This document shows positions 33,301 through 45,059 of a DNA stretch of 64,000 nucleotides, in pieces; position 1 is the stretch's first letter; each line of letters starts with the position of its first letter. Source of the DNA: Vigna angularis (taxonomy: Eukaryota; Streptophyta; Magnoliopsida; Fabales; Fabaceae). Where the stretch lies: assembly GCF_016808095.1 (NCBI RefSeq), contig NC_068972.1, positions 22,064,289 to 22,128,288 of the forward strand. Direction: 5' to 3'. The notes below the pieces were generated by a model, which saw nothing but the letters and a program-made list of their open reading frames with translations, ran no database searches and was not told the DNA's origin. Both the position numbers and the translations under genes were made by a program.

Positions 33301-36300
33301 TGTGCTGGTGGATGGCAGAGCCGTCACAATTTCATAGTTATAGAGTTAGTGGTTTCTTTGGGATGAAGGTGGTTGACACAAACTTACGGTGTACTTTAGG
33401 AAATGGAAGTAGGTGCAAGGTAAGGGAGCTTTGCCCAGCTATTGAAGTAAAGGTGGGAAGATATAATATAGTTGTGGATGCATATGTTTTGGACTTAGGG
33501 GGAATGGACACTATATTGGGTGTTGAGTGCTGGTGACCTTGGGAAAACTGAAATAAATTGGAATATGTTAGGATATAGGGTATTTGGATATAATGGGAAA
33601 GGGGATTAGGATAGAAGGCAAAGGAATTGTATAAATAGATTGATTGGATAGTTAGAAGGCAGTTTTTGAGTACATTGTTTGTTGACAGGCCTTAGACCTG
33701 TGAAGAGGGTTATGCCTCTGCATCTTTTAAACACACACTATTCTTTCTGTTAATAATACACTATTCATCATATATCTCTCTGTTTTCTTGGTGTGAGAGA
33801 CTGTGAGGGAGTTCTTGGTTGGGTTTCTTGTTCGGAAACCTATCAATTGGTCCGACCTGCCGGATACCCTAACGGTGAGGCAACGATTCAGGTGAGATGG
33901 AGGGAAGAGTGGTGGCGGTAGAAGGACAGTTGGAGGCTATGGAAATTGCGTAGCCGAGACGAAGGCTGATACAGTATTTTTACGGCATGAAACAGGGTCC
34001 CTAAGACAGAACTACGAAGCAATGCGCCAAGATATCCAAACGATCTTGAAGATGTTATGAGATCGCAACCGCGACCCACACGACCAGCGCCAAGATGGAA
34101 GCCAGTCATCGGTGAATGATAACGAGGGTGGACCGGACGGGGAGAGAGGAAGACGAGGACAAGGGAATCACGACGGACTGACAAACTGAAGGAAACGGGT
34201 GGAGCTACCCGTATTTGAAGGAGACGAACCATGGAACTGGATTAGTAGGGCGGAAAAATTCTTCGAAGTTCAGAGAGTGGCTGATGAAGAAAAATTACAA
34301 TTGGCTTTCATTAGTATGGAGGGCTACGCAGGGAGTTGGTTTCAATTTTGGAGGGAGAAGACCAAGAACCATTCTTGGGATGGGTTGAAGAGAGCGTTGG
34401 GGATTAGATTCGACGGAGGAACGGTTTATGAGAGATTATCGGCCATTAAGCAGGCGGGGCCGGTAGAAGAATATATTCGGGAATTCGAAGTGTTGGTGAG
34501 GCAGACAACCAAGATTCCCGAGGAGCAGATTCTAAGATACTTCATGACAGGAATCCGAGAAGAGGTGGGCGACCATGTAAGGCCGCATGATCTACAAGAC
34601 CTGATGAAGGCCATGTGCGTTGCGTGTGATGTGGAAAAACTATGTACGTATTCGAAGACGGGAGGGGGATTGGCGTCCAAGAATTAGAGTTCTTGGGGGA
34701 GAACGACAGGGGCGGTCGTGCGAGTGGAATCAAATTGCGATATGCTGGGACGAGGAGGAATCGGGGAGAGTGTTGGGTCCGTAAAGAAAGAGGCGACTCA
34801 AGGAGGCGGTACCGCAAGAACCACCGGCGACGGGAGGGAAAGGAATACTCGCAACGTTACCGTACTTGGAGTTCGTAAAGAGGCGAGAGGAGGGAAGATG
34901 CTTCCGGTGCGACGGGGCTTTCAGCCCCGGCCATCGATGCCCAGAGAGGGGATTAAGAATGTTGATACTGGCCAAAGAAGAAGAGGAAAAAGAGAGTGAG
35001 GCTGAACCAGAACCCAAGCCTCCTGACTTGAATTGAAGGACATAGCCAATGGGTTCCCTTCATATGGTAGACCGATGAGGAAGAGGAGCCATGAGACCAA
35101 GCTTCCCGATTCCAACCTTGAGTGAGGACAAGGTTGTTCTGCAGCGGGGTGTAATGTTAGGATATAGGGTATTTGGATATAATGGGAAAGGGGATTAGGA
35201 TAGAAGGCAGAGGAATTGTATAAATAGATTGATTGGATAGTTAGAAGGCAGTTTTTTAGTACATTGTTTGTTGACAGGCCTTAGACCTGTGAAGAGGGTT
35301 ATGCCTCTGCATCTTGTAAACAGACACTATTCTTTCTGTTAATAATACACACTTCATCATATATCTCTCAGTTTTCTTAGTGTGAGAGACTATGAGGGAG
35401 TTCTTGGTTGGGTTTCTTGTTCGGAAACCTATCAGAATAGGAAGACAATGAACTACGAGTTGAATGGTCATTTGATTACAACAAGGGATATCAAGTCCAA
35501 GATAGAAATCACATTGCATCCTTGCGAGAAAAATTATACAAAATGTGGCTATAGAAATGAGAACAACTATAGATAGATCAGCTAGTCCTCCTTATGAGAA
35601 TAAGTATCTTGAGCAAATCTTAATCTACACTAACTAGTCCTTCAAAATTTAAAGGAGCTTCCACCTCCTAGGAACAATGATCTCACCATCACCTTTGTTA
35701 AGAAATAGACTTTAAACCTAACTCAACCCCAGAAAATTGACTTGTAAGGTGAGGTTTGCACACACTTATATGTTATAAATTGATCTTATCTCTAGTCGAT
35801 GTGAGACTTCCAACACACCCCCTCACGTCGAGGTATATACATCTCGAGCATGAGACTAGACATTAATGGGTGGTCCAATAGCTGTTCAATAACGGGTGGA
35901 ACAACATGCCCAACAAACAACAAATATTGCTAGGATAGGCTCTAACATAGCTCTTATACCATCTTAAGAAGTGGACTTTAAACCTAACTCAATCCCAAAA
36001 AATTGGCTTGTAAGGTGAGGTTTGTACCCACTTATATACTATAAATTGGCCTTATCTCTAGTCGATGTGGGACTTCCAACAACCTTGAAACCCAATGAGT
36101 GTTATGTTGTACATTCATGCTTACAACCACAAGGATGAGATTGATAATCAATTGGAGGAGTTGTTGGTTGAGGTGAAATCAAGCATAGGACCAGTCCAAT
36201 GATTTTAGTTCTAGAAGAAGGACAAAACTTGGAGGATGTGTGTGAATTATGTTTTTAAGCCATTATTGAGGAAGTATGTATTAGTATTGTTTGATGATAG

Positions 36301-39300
36301 TCTCATCTTATGCAATTAAATTAAATGCTCAAAGCTTTTGGTCCAACACCAGTTTGCTGTAAATAGAAAAAAATATATATTCCATGAGACAACCAAGACT
36401 ACAAATATATTGGTCATATTGTTTCAGTGTAACAGGTGGAAATGGATCCTTTAAAGATTCAAGCTATCTTAGATTGCCCAGTCCCTCAAGAAGTCAAGGA
36501 AGTAAGAGGGCTCCTAAGGCTCACTAGGTACTACAGGAAGTTCATCAAGGACTGTGGCAAGCAATTGACAAAATTCTCCAATACTTGAAGTCAAGTCTAG
36601 GAAAGGGACTATTATTCAAAAGGGAAGACACATTGCCTATGAGAATATATACTTATACTGACTATGCAGGTTCTATTACTGACAAAAAATCTACTTCTGG
36701 GTATTGTGTGTTTCTTGGAAATAGTCTGGTAACATGGAGAAGCAAAAAGCAAGATAGAGTATCTCGATCTAGTGCAGAAGTTGAATTTCGAACTCTTGCT
36801 CAAGGAATGTGTGAAGGACTCTAGATGAAAATCATTTTGGATGATCTTAAAGTCAAGGTGGATAACCCTGTGCAACTACACTTTGACAATAAGTCTACCA
36901 TAAGCATAGCCCATAATCCAATACAACATGACAGGACCAAACACATTGAGATTGACAAACATTTCATCAAAGATAATCTAGACAGAGGTTATGAAATGAG
37001 GTTTTTCTTGAAAGAAAATAGATGAAAACAAAGAGGTATTACCATAAATGTGATCAGAAGCACCTGAGTCAATTACCCATGAATTTTGACCTTCCATGGA
37101 TTGAGAAATGCAGGTTGTTGATGTATTGGGAGATTGAGATGGTTGTGCCACGTTGTTAGACTTTAACCTAAGATACTCTTGATATTCATCCTCGATGAAC
37201 TTAGAAATGGAAGTTTCAGTCTTCTAAGTGGAAATTCAGTCTTCAAAATATTGGCGGTTTTGGAAGGGAAACCATGTAAGGAGTAGCAATTTTGTTGAGT
37301 GTGACCCATCCTTTTACAGTGTGTGCATTGAGGACGTCCCCAACCTCCTCGTGCCACGTCCTCCTCTTCCCCGTGTGGCAACCATGACAGATGGTTCCAC
37401 TCGTTCATGCGCTTCCTGAGTTTGAGATACCGGGACACGCAGAAGGCGAGTGATCAATGTTTTTATGGAGGAGACTTCATGACTGGTCAGAAGTTGATCT
37501 CTGAGATGATCAAAATCGGGATGTAGGGCACGAAGGATCAACACCATGTAAAATTTTTCTAGTTTCTTTTTTATATCTTCTAATGGGTCCGCTTCCAAAA
37601 AAATCCTAAGTTCTTCAACAGCAGATTGGGCTTCAGCCCTGAAGGACACCATATCATGGTCTGCCATTTTAAGAGATGCAAGCTTGTAGGCAGTGTCATA
37701 GAGACGTTGAATATTGTTGGCATAGATGCTTTGGGCTTTCTTCCAAAAGGAGTGACAAGTTTTGAAAGCCCTCAAAGATATAAGAAGTTTGGGTTCCACT
37801 GATTTCCATAACAGGGCACACAACTGGAAATCTGCTTGTTTCACTTATCAGCTTTTTCAACAAGCACATGGCTTCCATCTCGCTCAAGGTGGTCATAATG
37901 CCCTTGGGCAAGGAACCACATTTCAACGGCAGCAGACTATGATAGATAATTTTTTCCATTTAGCTTCTCGGAGGTAATTGATGGACTTTCGAAGAAGGAA
38001 AGCGTACTGCCAGACGCTATCAATGAAGACGACGAATCGCACAAGCGAGGAACAAGAAAACCCTAAGGATTTAGACAGGAGGAACTATGACGGCGGCAAT
38101 CGGCGGCGGAAGGTGCTACGAGACAGAAACCAGAACGGGATCGACCCGCTCTGATACCAACTTAAGAATTAAACTGTAAAATAATTTTAGAGGGCTTGAT
38201 TGATCTCTCTCATAATCTTCTATTTATAAGAATTGATACAAGAGTACATGATAAATAAGGTAACCCTAGACACAATATGATCATGATAAATAGGGTAACC
38301 CTTGACACAATATAATGATGATAAATAAGGTAAATATCCTAACAGATTCAATTGCAAAATACTTTGCAAGCTGATCCAACAAACAAACCAAATTATAATT
38401 GATGGAAAAGGGTTGTTCTCTCTGAAGGGAAGATGTTATTATCTAAAAGTTCATTGTTGATTCCTATAATATTACAATAGTTTCATTCCATCCCTATAGG
38501 AAGCCACTTTAACCCCACAAATATGCCCATTTTATGATGTTATGATGTTAGTAATTGATTAGTTGCCTAAATATGCCCATTTTATCACCCTTAAACCCCA
38601 TTTACTGTCAAGACTAATATATAAGTTTTCCCAAAAAGTCATTCAAGGCCCTACCATTATGTCTGTGACATGCTTTTCTTGTGCAGGTTTTGGAAGGAAC
38701 TATTTTTCTCCCAAGGAATATTGTCGCGCATGAGTATTTCCTACCACCGTCAAATGGATAGTTAAACAAAGATGATTAATTGATGCCTTAAAACTTACCT
38801 AGGTGTTTTCTCTTTACAAAGCAACCTAAACAAGGGCATTTTTGTTTGTTGTGGACCGAATTTTGGTATAATGCATCATACCATACAACAACCGGAAAAA
38901 CCCCATTTGAAATTGTGTATGGTAGGCATCCACCAGCTATCATACAGTATTTGAATGGGAAAACCTTAGAGTCAGTGTGCATGTGTTTTAGTTGAGAGAG
39001 ATGAGGCCTTCCGTAATTGAAGCATCATCCCTAAAGAGCTAAACAAAGAATGAAGAAACATGCAAATTCTCATCGCAGATAAGTGACCTATGCCAATGGT
39101 AATTGAACGTACATTAAATTGATACCACATTGACAATTGAAGAAACATGCAAATTCCCATCGCAGATAAGTGACATATGCCAATGGTAATTGAACGTACA
39201 TTAAACTGATACCACATTGACAAACACTATAGAAAGCGATCAATTCATAATTGTCTCTATGCTTCTTGGTCCTTTCCATATTGTCTCTATGCTTCTTGGT

Positions 39301-42300
39301 CCTTTCCATATTGTAGCCCACACATGGGAGGTAACATATGAGCTACAATTTTCAGAAGCAGTCAGGGATCATCAAGAATTCAATGTATCCTAGTTCAAGC
39401 AATATTATCATGGTAAAGCAATGGAAATCGCAATGCCATCTAAGATGGAGGTTGAAGACATGGATCTAGTTGTTCCAGAGGCAGTTCTAGCTTCTAGAGA
39501 AAGTAAATGCAATGGCAAGGTAATCACAGAAAGGGTCATCCTTTGGAAGACTAAACCAATTGAAGAAGCTACTTGATAAGAAGCAAAAAGGAACCAAAGA
39601 GAAGTTTTGTACCCTTTGCCTTGAGGACAAGGCAAGATTTAACGTAAGTGGAATTGATTGGAACCCAAATCCAATTTCAAAAGCCCCTAAACCCCTTTAG
39701 GTGTATGCTCATAGACCTAAGATTAGTGAGGCCCGTTACTTCAAAACAGTACATTGGTAAGGCCAGGGGCAAGTTAAAGAGAGACAAAAATTGTTGAGAG
39801 GGGATATCCAAATATTAACGGGATTGTCAAGTCTAGATGTTCTTTTGAGCTGGGAGCTACTGCTCTTTGTTATTTCCCTTTCTTCAATTATTCATACAGA
39901 AATATATACAATACTGATGACAGTTGCTATCACAAAACCTATCTCAAGTCTCAACTTCACAATCTGTTCACTATATTAGCAAGGAAAAAAGCCTTTGTAG
40001 ATCACAGCCATCAATAATGCTGACAATTAGAATCATGAATCACAAAAATCCTTTCAGAGATCCATCAATGGTAAAGGTTGAAGAAGAAAAGTATAAAGTA
40101 AGCACCTGAGACAAAAATCCATTTAGAGAGATATAGCCCGTATCAGTTTTCTCTGCTGCATCCTTATATGGAGCATTGTTCCATGGACTGAAATTCATAA
40201 ACAAATAAAAATTTCAGATGGTGAAACTTTTGTCAAGAACATATCACACTTGAACATGGATGAAAGGTTTAAAATTAATACTACTCTTATTGGTTTCAAG
40301 TAATATCAACTAAAAAGAGTAAGCATCATGTTTTTTATGTTCAGATTTCTCAAGTAAGTGAAACAATCCACTCCCCAAAGTCTGAGAGATTTTCAAGTCG
40401 TTATATCTACACTAGCATGAAAAACTACAACCATACTCATTATCAAGGTTTTAACAAGGTCAATGACTATGATTTTGACTACAATGTTAAGGTTTTTAGA
40501 GTTATTGCAACCGTAATTTCCTACAACATCAAGGGTCGAGATAGAACAACAATTTTAAATCTCGCTCGCAATCAATATAAATAAGACACTAACAAACCCA
40601 TAGGACTGATTCAAATGAAAGAAAATATAAGCTAAATCAGCCCCATGTAACAAGAGTCATGAATTAGACAAAAATAACTTACCAGCCCTAAGTTCTCATC
40701 GTTATTGCTTGAGCATTACCAACCAACGAGACATGGATAGTGACAATAACCTAAGAACTTAGTTGAATCCAAACATCACTTATTATTAGCCCTATTAAAC
40801 TATTTTCTAGGTGTTTACTCAACATATTTGAACGTTCCTTTCCTTCCAGAAAATTTAAGTCAATTCCAATATATTTCTCGAAGTTATGATGCCAGTTATG
40901 AAACAATATATTTACAAAACCACATTGCAAAGTTGCATAAAACCCCCCAAAACAACACGTATAAAGCACTAACACTAGCAAGTTCAAGAAGCGAGTATTC
41001 AATTGAGGCTGTCAATAATAGTTCAAGAAGCCCTTGTCTTGCTCCTACAACTCAAACTACCAAATCAATTAGGTAACTTCTCTTACCCACCAAACTAATA
41101 GTGCAATTACTATTATTTTGCTGGGGAAACTAAGTTTGTAAACTATTATTTTCTCAAGGGTCCTATTAATAGCTTACTGAGTTTTGAACTTAAAAGCTAT
41201 CTAAAGCACTCTTCTAGTCACTGAAGCAATATGTCACGTTAGAGGTAGTCAACAAGTTCTAGACTATTGATGAGAAAACAGAAGAATTGTTCTGATATTC
41301 AGTTCGGGAAAGGATACAAACACCACACTCAAGAAATATGAGAAGGTAAGTAAGTGATAAGTCATAGAATTGATCATCACAAGTTATCCCATAAAATGTT
41401 TATAAAGAGAAAATTTAATTACCTTTGGAATTCATATATATCCTTTTATTACATTAAAAATACATCTTTTTACAGGCTAAATTATGTGCCCATGTAGACA
41501 ACCATAATAAGACCCGCTAAATTCTACGTTAATTCCTAATCAGTAGTTCTTAATGTCCACTAGCAATCACTAGTGTTGCTTTTAATTTCTACTATATGCA
41601 TCATTATTTTCCACCATGAGAACATGAATGCTTCACCTTCACATGTGGTTTTTTTATCTTCCCATGTGACAATTCAGTCACTTGGTAAAAAAAGCATAAT
41701 AAAAATTACAAAGAATACACAAAATTATATTGACCACCTTTTGATCATATCAACTACTTCATCAAGATAAGAAATTACAATTAAAATAAACATAAAATTA
41801 GGATGATACTACTTTTAAAGGACAAGTACCGGCAAAGGTCACCTTTCTGGAGCAGTATCAAATAGGTTATCAACTTCGGCAGGTCGTAGAGTTAGATCCT
41901 AGAAAAGTATCAGGTTTCCAAACCGAAAATTAGAAGAGTATATTGATGTTCTTCATGGAAAGCCACATAAAGTGGGTGTTTAATGCACATAGTAGTGGTC
42001 AAGAGAATCCAAAAGAGTTATACATACTTTATCTGTATCTAACAATTGAAAGATATCATTCAGAAACTCTACGGCTTCACATGTCAGCTCCACACTCTGC
42101 ATGGTAATGTCTAAGAAAGTAAGTTCTACATATCTCTTGCAAGTTATACAGCAATCATAAAGAACACATTCACAAAAATGTTTGTCGTGACTTAATGCCC
42201 TAAAACAAGAGGATGTGCAGTGATTGGCTAGAAGAGAAACCATGTCTCACGTTTCTATAAATGATCATTTGATTGAACACATGCATCACTAAACTATACC

Positions 42301-44912
42301 ATCAAATATTTGCATCCTTTTTCCAATTCATAAAAGAGAAAATAGGAATAATATTATAATATGTCAAGTACTAGCTGTAAACTATTACAGTCCAAACTGC
42401 CAGAGTCTGGAAAATGAATAACGACAGAACATATAAGAGGTAAATTTCAAGAAAAAATAAAATCAATATTCTCTGTAATCACCTATCCTAGTGATCTGAG
42501 TAGTTCACATCTGTCAGCTAACATTTCCTACTTGTTTGGTTTTGAGAAATTATCAACTTTGCAGAATTGGTAATTAATGGCAAATATTACTAGAACAAAC
42601 AAGTACCACTTGTTAAAAAATGGACTTTAAGCCTAAATTTTACAAAACCGGCTTGTAAGGTAAGGTTTGCATCCACTTATATACTTTAAATTACCACCCT
42701 CACACTGAAGTATATACACTCGGACGTGAAACAAGACATTGATGGGTGATTCAATAGCGACCCGATAGAGATTGGAAAAATATACTCAACAAACAACAAA
42801 TCTCGCTAAAATAAGTTCTAAGAATGGCTCTCATACCATGTTAAGAAGTGAAGCCTAACCCAATCCCACAAAACCGGCTTGTAAGATGAGGTTTGCACCT
42901 CATTATATATTTTAAATTGGCTTTATCTTTAATCGATGTGGGACTTCGAACACCATTCATATATAACATTTTAGTTTTCCTCATTTAACAATTACACAAA
43001 TTTTCTGTTAAGGTTAATACAAGTGTGGAGATTATAACAATTGAATGGTTAACCTGGTACTTTAACCTCTACAAATTAACTCAAACAAGAAGATCGAAAC
43101 GGAATTACACAAACAGCCAAAACCAAGAAAAAAAGAGAGTATGACCTGATCAGAAGCATGCATGGATGGAATTGGAAGGAAATCATCCCGAAGTTTTAAA
43201 TTATTATCATATCCAAACTTTCTTAGAACGGCCCACAATGTCTCTGTTCGCCCTTTCTGTAGAAACATGTTATTGACATAAATAAAGCCTGGAAAGGTAA
43301 GACCAACAGAGTTGACTCCGTCAGGTACTTTCTGCTGCACAATCGATTTGACTTTTACTATTTCAGATGGCTGCAATGCTGCATTGAAGCATTTAACCTG
43401 TTGAAATATGAATTAGCAAAAGTAAAGGGCATACAACAAACTAAATATTCAAACTATAAAGGGCAAGGAGGGCAATTTATAAAAACCTGAAACTCATTTA
43501 GCTCTTCATCATTGAGAGCACCATCCATGTCTTGATCGCATAGAATAAATATTCTTCTTAAAGCCCTCACACATGGATCTGTCAAACCATGTCTTTTATA
43601 ATCAAACAACGGATCTACTGGATGCAGTACTGCTTTTAGGGCAAAATAAAAAACTTCTGGGACCTAAAAATAATCAAATATAACGCACCTGAGTTTTACT
43701 AAATAGGGAGTTGAATATAATTCCAATATCATCATCAAGAAGTTGTCCTTATATGCCTAAAGACAGATCTAGCACTATCACATCAATGCACGACTTTCTT
43801 AGGATTATTGTAATGAATCGCACTAAAGGAATACTCAGGAATGAGTGATCTTTAATAATAAAAAATATGATCCATTCATGCATTTTCTGATGCTGTTTTC
43901 TAACCATATAACATACTAACTAACTAAACAATAGATAAGCATGACCAAGATTTTAAGACATGGTCTGCATAGGTTCCGAAGGTGTATGCAACTACAGTTG
44001 TGCCCACAGCAGCAGCATTTGTCCAAATTTCCAACAATATCAAGAAACACATAAAACCACGCAACCAAGTAACAATGATGCAGCAAAACATCACACCTGG
44101 TAAAGTGTAACAGCAGAGCATTCAACACAAGTGACAATTTCTGTGAACTGTTGCATGATATTTGTTGTGAGACTCTCTAAGCTCACTAGCTGATTTTCAT
44201 TCCGAAGGTCAAGCTTACAGCCAACTACAATCACAGGTGCCTTCACCTGCCTCACAATAAACAATAGAAGGAAACTATTAGCTTCCCATTCACTTCAAAC
44301 TCCATCTCTAAACAGAAAAATTGTCATTAACTAAAAGAAGCAAAACTAACCTCCAACTTCCGCAGTTCAGGGAGCCAGTAAGTACTCAAACGCTCAAAGC
44401 TCAACGGTTCGTCGCAAGCATAGGTTAAGACCACCGTGTCAGCTCGCTTCAATTCTTCACTGCGCTCGCCTTGCTTTTCGAAGCTAAAACAATACAAATC
44501 ACACGTCGCGACGAAAGTGTTAATTCAAACGAGAAAACTCCCATATAAACTCTACATTAAGAAAATTGAATGGCATTCCTTTCAGTTGAATCTAGGGCTT
44601 ATATCTGATTAACCAGTTATTTACAAATTTATTACTACTGTCAGTTTTCTTTTGTTTTGCTTGAATTGAATAGCGCGCGGAGAAGGAATGCGAGTGTGGC
44701 AGAGACCTGGAAGGTGTGTCAATGAGGGTAAGAGGAACGGAATCGGGGTAGATATTATGAGGCAGGTGAGTAGGAGGGAGCACGGGCGGAACGGACTTGG
44801 GGAAAGATTCCGACGCCATTGCGGCAATGAGTGTGGATTTTCCGGTACCACAGTCGCCTACGATGGCGACTCTAACCACCCTGCGATCGACGGCGCTGAA
44901 GGGGCCCACCAT
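30355..44912 (-). CDS. MIRO1: Mitochondrial Rho GTPase (MIRO), 14 exons, intact
   Basis: Outer-mitochondrial-membrane GTPase that controls mitochondrial shape and movement. Exons (minus): 44912-44707, 44483-44351, 44246-44097, 43663-43487, 43397-43146, 42096-42028, 41898-41843, 40187-40106, 32456-32245, 32098-32029, 31829-31717, 30985-30835, 30725-30542, 30431-30355. All are GT-AG with matching phases, 643 codons, close to the Arabidopsis protein (about 648). GTPase 1 has P-loop GDCGTGKS and GCKLD. EF-hand 1 is DQDMDGALNDEE (about residue 206). EF-hand 2 is DTDKDLTLRPAE (326), split over exons 6-7. GTPase 2 has GSKQAGKS (430-437) and AAKDD. The end is a hydrophobic C-terminal anchor (LIFALVGAAMAVAGLTA) and basic tail. 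Intron 8 (32457-40105) is swollen by nested retroelements; intron 5 holds a TRIM. The paralogue number (MIRO1 versus MIRO2) is not certain. Confidence 0.96.
33566..35434 (+). mobile_element. Gag-only Ty3/gypsy element with identical-length LTRs
   Basis: LTRs of 280 bp each (33566-33845 and 35155-35434) begin TGTTAGGATATAGGG, end AACCTATCA and differ at only a few bases. A perfect 5-bp target duplication 'gaata' lies at 33561-33565 and 35435-35439. The interior (1309 bp) carries gag but no protease, RT or integrase. It keeps the last line of a pol ORF just before the 3' LTR (LSEDKVVLQRG), so it arose by deletion of pol from a full gypsy element. The primer-binding candidate is TTGGTCCGACCTGCCGG. 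Total length is 1869 bp. It sits in the protease gene of the older gypsy relic. It is recent and non-autonomous. Confidence 0.95.
34199..34687 (+). CDS. Gag of the gag-only gypsy element
   Basis: Encodes a retrotransposon gag core of about 160 residues: LPVFEGDEPWNWISRAEKFF, LAFISMEGYAGSWFQFW, GTVYERLSAIKQAGPVEEYI and FMTGIREEVGDHVR. These are standard capsid-like landmarks of plant chromovirus gag. A GTG or an upstream frame may supply the start: the segment 33895-34198 contains an in-frame TAG or TGA, including a TGA just upstream, so the full N-terminus is not open as read. After the stop at 34687 the sequence to 35150 is Arg/Gly-rich in all frames, with remnants of gag basic tails. Capsid function alone would still need enzymes from another element. 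Confidence 0.75.
   Translation: MELPVFEGDEPWNWISRAEKFFEVQRVADEEKLQLAFISMEGYAGSWFQFWREKTKNHSWDGLKRALGIRFDGGTVYERLSAIKQAGPVEEYIREFEVLVRQTTKIPEEQILRYFMTGIREEVGDHVRPHDLQDLMKAMCVACDVEKLCTYSKTGGGLASKN
35696..36081 (-). mobile_element. Complete TRIM element (copy B)
   Basis: Two 120-bp LTRs (35696-35815 and 35962-36081) enclose a 146-bp interior. A perfect 5-bp target duplication 'acctt' lies on both sides. Reading on the minus strand, the LTR starts TGTTGGAAGTCCCACATCGA. It is followed by a decayed methionine-tRNA-type primer site (ATGGTATAAGAGC versus TGGTATCAGAGC). At 386 bp with no coding capacity it fits a terminal-repeat retrotransposon in miniature. It is inserted in the RT start of the gypsy relic: joining its flanks restores LTITLKPNE. 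Confidence 0.93.
36560..37025 (+). pseudogene. Ty1/copia RNase H fragment
   Basis: Begins directly where the gypsy RT reading ends. AIDKILQYLKSSLGKGLLF is followed by YTDYAGSITDKKSTSGYCVF, WRSKKQDRVSRSSAEVEF, a stop at 36822, then LHFDNKSTISIAHNP and HDRTKHIEIDKHFI. This is the C-terminal RNase H of copia pol; the RT itself is missing. It is similar in type to the fragment at 4328-5110. It abuts a copia gag piece in the opposite orientation at about 37025. Confidence 0.85.
37026..38160 (-). pseudogene. Ty1/copia gag and protease start, broken
   Basis: Minus strand: a gag core of UBN2 type (CALLWKSVEPKLLISLRAF, SIYANNIQRLYDTAYKLASL, LEKFYMVLILRALHPDFDHLR), then a zinc knuckle (CTHCKRMGHTQQNC, about 37310) and the retropepsin site WVIDSGASDHIYG (about 37050-37090), where it ends. 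Frames change near 37830 and 37330. The primer site (TGGTATCAG, 38151-38159 complement) and an LTR lie just upstream (38162-38344). Integrase and RT are absent. Confidence 0.85.
38162..38344 (-). repeat. 5' LTR of the minus-strand copia fragment
   Basis: About 183 bp; starts TGTTAGGATATTTACC on the minus strand and is followed by a tRNA-iMet-type primer site TGGTATCAGAGC. It contains about three copies of a 30-40-bp unit with 'atgataaataaggtaa' and 'gacacaatat'. No partner LTR is found. Confidence 0.7.
39050..39320. repeat. Short tandem duplications in gypsy integrase debris
   Basis: A unit of about 84 bp with 'gaagaaacatgcaaattc' and 'gtaattgaacgtacatt' occurs twice (about 39050-39225). A 32-bp unit 'attgtctctatgcttcttggtcctttccat' follows twice (39249-39312). 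They lie within MIRO intron 8. Confidence 0.9.
42611..42952 (-). mobile_element. TRIM element (copy C), one LTR partly deleted
   Basis: Same family as 35696-36081. The right LTR is 42839-42952 and ends GGGACTTCGAACA. The left LTR starts TGTTAAAAAATGG at 42611 but lacks its last ~35 bp. The flanks 'ccact' and 'ccatt' match at 4 of 5 positions. The primer-site relic ATGGTATGAGAGCC lies between them. It is in MIRO intron 5. Confidence 0.88.
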
Positions 44913-45059
44913 TGCAGGAAAACAAGGAACAGACGAGAAAATTTGGAGAGGTGTTCGTATGGAAAGGCGGTGCGGAGAATTGCGGTGTGTTTTTGGACAA
45001 TCGATGGAGTCACTTGAATTTATATATTCCTTGCCAGTTCCGAAACAACGAATTTAAAT

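Larger units (their letters stand above)
33030..39790 (+). mobile_element. Ty3/gypsy chromovirus relic in MIRO intron 8, split by insertions
   Basis: Pieces occur in canonical order on the plus strand. They are the gag zinc knuckle (LCFKCEKHNNLIHQC, about 33050), protease (33273-33560, ending LGKTEINWN), continuation after the first insert (RNRKTMNYELNGHL, 35435) and RT start (ELPPPRNNDLTIT, split by a TRIM, then KPNECYV). RT continues as VLVLFDDSL and EVRGLLRLTRYYRKFIK (to 36560). After copia inserts come the integrase leader (LSKSSLLIPIIL, 38430), integrase pieces (PKYAHFITLK and later) and chromodomain end (LASRESKCNGK, WKTKPIEEATW, LEDKA, to 39650). Many stops and frame changes occur, so it is long dead. 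A 3' LTR may start at TGTTGAGAGGGG (39793). It is antisense to MIRO. Confidence 0.8.

Noticed and set aside
44688..45057. Plus-strand ORFs over MIRO exon 1
   Set aside because: Antisense to the conserved GTPase exon; no domain of their own.
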